Assembly: GCF_014207095.1 (NCBI RefSeq)
Contig: NZ_JACHBG010000008.1
Location: 62,001-126,000, forward strand
From: Martinezella lusitana
Lineage (GTDB): Bacteria > Pseudomonadota > Alphaproteobacteria > Rhizobiales > Rhizobiaceae
DNA length: 64,000 nucleotides
Reading direction: 5' to 3'
In this document: positions 61,072 to 64,000 of the stretch, piece after piece
Layout: every line of letters starts with the position of its first letter
How positions within the stretch are numbered: position 1 is the stretch's first letter
Made by a program: the position numbers and the translations under genes
Notes under the pieces: generated by a model
Databases searched by the model: none
The model's input: only the letters and a program-made list of their open reading frames with translations
Told to the model about the DNA's origin: nothing

Positions 61072-61905
61072 TTGAATATTCTGCGGATTGCTTCTTTTTC
61101 GGAAAATGGAGCTGGCGGTAATCCCGCCGGCGTCTTGATAGCCGATGTCCTGCCTGAGGCCGCCGAGATGCAACGCATCGCAGCCGAGGTCGGGTTCTCC
61201 GAAACCGCTTTTGCCTGCCCCGAAGGGCAAGGCTGGAGAGTGCGCTATTTTTCTCCTCAGTCGGAGGTTCCATTCTGCGGTCATGCGACGATCGCGCTTG
61301 GTGCGGCCTTTGCGTTGCAGGAGGGGGACGGAATTTTTGCGCTCGCGCTCAACGAGGCCAATATCACCGTCGAAGGGCACCGGAAAGGCGATGTGCTCAC
61401 GGCGGCCTTACAGTCGCCGCCCACGCGAAGCAAGGCGCCGACGCCCGAGCTGGTGTCGGAAGTGCTGGCACTGTTCGGCTATTCGACCGACGACTTGGAT
61501 CCGGCCATTCCCGCAGCGCTGATCCACGGCGGCGCCGATCACTTCATGCTGGCCCTGAAATCCCGCGATGCGCTTGCCGCCATGGCCTACGATCTTGATG
61601 CCGGCCGCACTTTGATGGTCCGCGAAGGTTTGGTCACGATCCTCCTTGCCTACGCCGAAACGCGGCAATTGTTCCATACACGCAATGCCTTTGCGTCGGG
61701 CGGTGTCTATGAGGACCCCGCGACCGGGGCTTCAACGGCGGCCTTTGCCGGATATCTGCGCGACATTGCCTGGCCGCATGGCGGATCCATCGAGGTCATC
61801 CAGGGTGAGGATATGGGAATGCGATCCCGCCTGCATGCCGATATCCCGACCGCGGTTGGAAGCTCCATCCGAGTGTCGGGTGAGGCAAGGCTCATGGACT
61901 TTTAG
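61072..61905 (+). CDS. PhzF family isomerase/epimerase-like protein
   Basis: The 277-residue product has the two-lobe diaminopimelate-epimerase-like fold of PhzF: GGNPAGVLI near the N-terminus, the conserved glutamate in GFSETAF, QSEVPFCGHATIALG and later EDPATGASTAAFAGYL. No cysteine pair of DapF is expected. The reaction is unknown; PhzF itself isomerises dihydrohydroxyanthranilate in phenazine synthesis, but no other phz genes are here. The TTG at 61072 is preferred because the family starts NILRIASF; a GTG at 61036 falls in an inverted repeat. Confidence 0.82.
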   Translation: MNILRIASFSENGAGGNPAGVLIADVLPEAAEMQRIAAEVGFSETAFACPEGQGWRVRYFSPQSEVPFCGHATIALGAAFALQEGDGIFALALNEANITVEGHRKGDVLTAALQSPPTRSKAPTPELVSEVLALFGYSTDDLDPAIPAALIHGGADHFMLALKSRDALAAMAYDLDAGRTLMVREGLVTILLAYAETRQLFHTRNAFASGGVYEDPATGASTAAFAGYLRDIAWPHGGSIEVIQGEDMGMRSRLHADIPTAVGSSIRVSGEARLMDF

Positions 61906-61981
61906 GTCACTGAACGGCAACCGCCATTGGGTCTAAAAACGGGGCTTGCCACGGCACGGACTTCGATGTCAGAGTCGTCTC

Positions 61982-62473
61982 ATGGTATCCACACGACTTT
62001 CACGACTAGAAGGCCATCGCCGCAAGTTCATGGCGGTCATTGACGGCACTCCCGAATGCCAGCGCGCCGTTCACTATGCCGGCCGGCGCGCCAAGAATTC
62101 CAATGGCGGCCTCGTGTTGCTCTATGTGATCCCCGAGGGCGATTTCCAACAATGGCTCGGCGTCGAAGAGATCATGCGGGCGGAAGCGCGTGAGGAGGCC
62201 GAGGCGGCGACCGCCAAGGCAGCCCAGAGTGTCCGCGAGAATGTCGGCATCGATCCCGAAATCGTCATTCGCGAGGGGGCTTCGGCCGAACAGATCAATG
62301 CAGTGATCGAAGAGGATCGGGACATCGCGCTGCTCGTTCTGGCCGCCGGCTCCGCCAAGGAAGGGCCAGGCCCACTTGTTTCGTCGATCGCCGGCCGCGC
62401 CGCCGCTTTTCCGATCCCGGTCACCGTGCTGCCGGATACGCTGACGAACGAGGAAATCGACGCGCTCAGCTGA
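61982..62473 (+). CDS. Universal stress protein (UspA) family
   Basis: The 163-residue product is a single Usp domain: RRKFMAVIDGTPECQRAVHY with the Asp of the nucleotide pocket, and LLVLAAGSAKEGPGPLVSSIAGRAAAFPIPVTVLP-type ending. The canonical G-x2-G-x9-G(S/T) ATP-binding motif is present in altered form (GSAKEGPGPLVSS), so ATP binding is uncertain. The role may be stress survival. It reads in the same direction as the Nfu gene, 116 bases away. Confidence 0.85.
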   Translation: MVSTRLSRLEGHRRKFMAVIDGTPECQRAVHYAGRRAKNSNGGLVLLYVIPEGDFQQWLGVEEIMRAEAREEAEAATAKAAQSVRENVGIDPEIVIREGASAEQINAVIEEDRDIALLVLAAGSAKEGPGPLVSSIAGRAAAFPIPVTVLPDTLTNEEIDALS

Positions 62474-62589
62474 TAAAAGCCAGCCATTTCTTGAGAAACA
62501 CTCTCTTGAATTGAGCGGCCAAAAGGCCTATTTCTTTTGAAATATTCTAAAGTTGGGACCGGGTTTGTGCCCGCCGCATGGAGATCAAG

Positions 62590-63156
62590 ATGTTCATTCA
62601 GACCGAAGCGACACCGAACCCCGCGACCCTGAAGTTTCTGCCGGGCAAGGTGGTGATGGAAAGCGGTACGGCTGAATTCCGCAGCGCCGAGGAAGCTGAG
62701 GCTTCGCCGCTTGCTGCCCGCCTCTTCGAAATCCAGGGCGTTACCGGCGTGTATTTCGGCTACGACTTCATCTCCGTCTCCAAGGAAAGTCAGGAATGGC
62801 AGCATCTGAAGCCTGCCATCCTTGGTTCGATCATGGAGCATTTCATGTCCGGCAAGCCTGTCATGGGCTCCAGCTCGGTTCTGTCCGAAGCGCGGGATGC
62901 CGGCGGCGAATTCTTCGATGAAGGCGATGAATCCATCGTGCTGACCATCAAGGAACTGCTCGATACCCGCGTCCGTCCTGCCGTTGCCCAGGATGGCGGC
63001 GATATCACCTTCCGCGGCTTCCGCGACGGCAAGGTCTATCTCAATATGAAGGGATCCTGCGCAGGCTGCCCGTCTTCGACGGCGACGCTGAAGCATGGCG
63101 TGCAGAACCTGCTGCGCCACTTCGTGCCCGAGGTGCAGGAAGTCGAAGCCGTCTAA
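62590..63156 (+). CDS. Nfu-type iron-sulfur cluster scaffold protein
   Basis: The 188-residue product has an N-terminal Nfu domain (about 1-88: FIQTEATPNPATLKFLPGK) and a C-terminal NifU-like domain (about 112-188) with the cluster-binding CAGC (Cys157, Cys160) after VRPAVAQDGGDITF. It carries Fe-S clusters from the assembly machinery to target enzymes. The ATG at 62590 is chosen because the family starts MFIQTE and GGAG lies six bases upstream. Confidence 0.93.
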   Translation: MFIQTEATPNPATLKFLPGKVVMESGTAEFRSAEEAEASPLAARLFEIQGVTGVYFGYDFISVSKESQEWQHLKPAILGSIMEHFMSGKPVMGSSSVLSEARDAGGEFFDEGDESIVLTIKELLDTRVRPAVAQDGGDITFRGFRDGKVYLNMKGSCAGCPSSTATLKHGVQNLLRHFVPEVQEVEAV

Positions 63157-63244
63157 GCATGGTTCCAAAGGTGCGCGGCGGTTTTTGGATAGGATTATGC
63201 CAGAACGTCGCGATGCCATACTGGAGCATTTTAAGACAAGCCAA

Positions 63245-63266
63245 CCGCGCCTCAGGCGCGGCTTTT
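63245..63266 (+). terminator. Hairpin between the Nfu gene and tsaB
   Basis: CCGCGCC (63245-63251) and GGCGCGG (63255-63261) pair over a TCA loop, followed by CTTTT. It ends 13 bases before the tsaB start and should end the Nfu transcript or act as an attenuator. Confidence 0.65.
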
Positions 63267-63279
63267 CGGAAAAATTGAT

Positions 63280-63936
63280 ATGATCGTACTGGCGCTCGAC
63301 ACGGCAGGTGTGGATTGCGCTGCCGCTGTGTATGATAGCGGCAGTGATTCTGTGATGGGGGAGGTCACGGAAACGATCGGACGGGGGCATGCCGAACATT
63401 TGATGCACGTCGTCGACGAAGCGCTGGCGAAAGCCAACACGGCGCTTTCGGCCGTCGAACGTGTCGTCGTGACCGTCGGTCCCGGTTCCTTCACCGGCAT
63501 CCGCATCGGCGTTGCAGCCGCCCGCGGCTTTGCGCTTTCCCTCAACGTTCCAGCAATCGGCGTCACGACCCTCGAGGTCATGGCTGCGACTGCCAGAACA
63601 CAGAATCCGGGCAAGTCGGTTCTGGCTGCGATCGATGCCAAGCGCGAGGAGATTTATCTCCAGAGCTTCGATGTCGACGGCAACCCGCTGGACGAGGCTC
63701 GGGCCGTGACGATCGACGAAGCGCAGGCAATTGCCGCTGCCTTCGACGGCGTCGTCACCGGAACGGCTGTCGCCCGGTTGAGCGACGCGCCGCCGGCGGA
63801 GCGGCCAGACGCATTTCCGATTGCCATCGTCGCCCGGCTGGGCGCTGGCAAACCTGCCGGCGAAAAGCCGAAGCCGCTTTATCTTCGCGGACCCGATGCC
63901 AGACCGCAGGCCGGATACGCAGTTGCCAGGCAGTAG
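63280..63936 (+). CDS. tsaB: tRNA threonylcarbamoyladenosine biosynthesis protein TsaB
   Basis: The 218-residue product is an ASKHA-fold protein: VLALDTAGVDCAAAVYD, GRGHAEHLM, VTVGPGSFTGIRIGVAAARG and ALNVPAIGVTTLEV-like stretches are TsaB hallmarks. With TsaD and TsaE it makes t6A37 in tRNAs that read ANN codons. It is followed two bases after the stop by the start of rimI, a widely conserved pair. Confidence 0.94.
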   Translation: MIVLALDTAGVDCAAAVYDSGSDSVMGEVTETIGRGHAEHLMHVVDEALAKANTALSAVERVVVTVGPGSFTGIRIGVAAARGFALSLNVPAIGVTTLEVMAATARTQNPGKSVLAAIDAKREEIYLQSFDVDGNPLDEARAVTIDEAQAIAAAFDGVVTGTAVARLSDAPPAERPDAFPIAIVARLGAGKPAGEKPKPLYLRGPDARPQAGYAVARQ

Positions 63937-63938
63937 AA

Positions 63939-64000
63939 ATGCTCGAATCCTATCTGACCCTCAAAGCCGAATACGAAATCATCCCGATGGACTTGAAGGA
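63939..64000 (+). CDS. rimI: Start of probable ribosomal-protein-alanine acetyltransferase (cut by window end)
   Basis: Only 20 codons are visible (MLESYLTLKAEYEIIPMDLK). The start two bases after tsaB and the conserved tsaB-rimI order indicate RimI, the GNAT enzyme that acetylates ribosomal protein S18. The sequence seen is too short for motif proof. Confidence 0.6.
   Translation, partial: MLESYLTLKAEYEIIPMDLK

Overview
The window is a piece of an alphaproteobacterial chromosome, almost certainly a Rhizobium or close relative in the Rhizobiaceae. The evidence is the GC-rich codon use, the conserved blocks mutM/ubiE/ubiB, rph-hrcA-grpE, lptC-lptA-lptB-rpoN-hpf-ptsN and glnD-murJ-trpS, an OlsB-type ornithine-lipid acyltransferase, GANTC (CcrM-type) sites upstream of dnaA, and several copies of paired-hairpin intergenic repeats of the kind known as RIMEs in rhizobia. 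No tRNA, rRNA, CRISPR array, insertion sequence or prophage was recognised.

Layout. 1-1.9 kb: the 3' end of a class II glutamine amidotransferase gene, convergent with coaBC. 2-9.3 kb: accessory genes (secreted NTF2-like protein, SDR oxidoreductase with a divergent LysR regulator, MFS exporter with a divergent LysR regulator, VOC protein, an ArsR-AHSA1-GFA operon with a clear operator palindrome, a spermidine-synthase-like protein). 9.4-16.9 kb: one minus-strand catabolic operon. 17.2-24.6 kb: housekeeping genes ubiB, ubiE, mutM, an enoyl-CoA hydratase, rpsT and dnaA. 24.7-26.7 kb: a divergent LysR/EamA-exporter pair. 26.7-43.5 kb: hemW, rdgB, rph, hrcA, grpE, ptsN, hpf, rpoN, the Lpt genes, an S49 peptidase, ihfB, lapA-like, and an rRNA methyltransferase-TrmH-lspA operon. 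43.5-50.8 kb: hybrid histidine kinase, olsB, an adenylate cyclase and a malic enzyme. 50.9-64 kb: mutS, glnD, murJ, trpS, a PhzF protein, a universal stress protein, an Nfu scaffold, tsaB and the start of rimI.

The most interesting part is the 9.4-16.9 kb operon. A quick reading would call it histidine utilisation (HutH, HutU), but the lyase lacks the Ala-Ser-Gly triad that forms the MIO cofactor, the hydratase is altered at conserved positions, and the partners are a DUF917 protein, a hydantoinase-type amidohydrolase and an N-carbamoyl-amino-acid hydrolase. These five families match, one for one, the known five-step bacterial degradation of ergothioneine to glutamate (ergothionase, thiourocanate hydratase, thiohydantoin desulfurase, hydantoin-propionate hydrolase, N-carbamoylglutamate hydrolase). 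A TfoX-like protein of unknown role sits inside the operon. The operon is bracketed by two copies, in opposite orientation, of one short palindromic repeat, and the gene order ubiB-...-coaBC suggests that the whole 2-17 kb stretch was inserted into a conserved housekeeping block.

Functional links: rpoN, hpf and ptsN form the nitrogen/PTS-Ntr control block and glnD is the nitrogen-status sensor; lptA/B/C and murJ build the envelope; hrcA/grpE handle heat shock; dnaA/ihfB/mutS/mutM handle DNA replication and repair.
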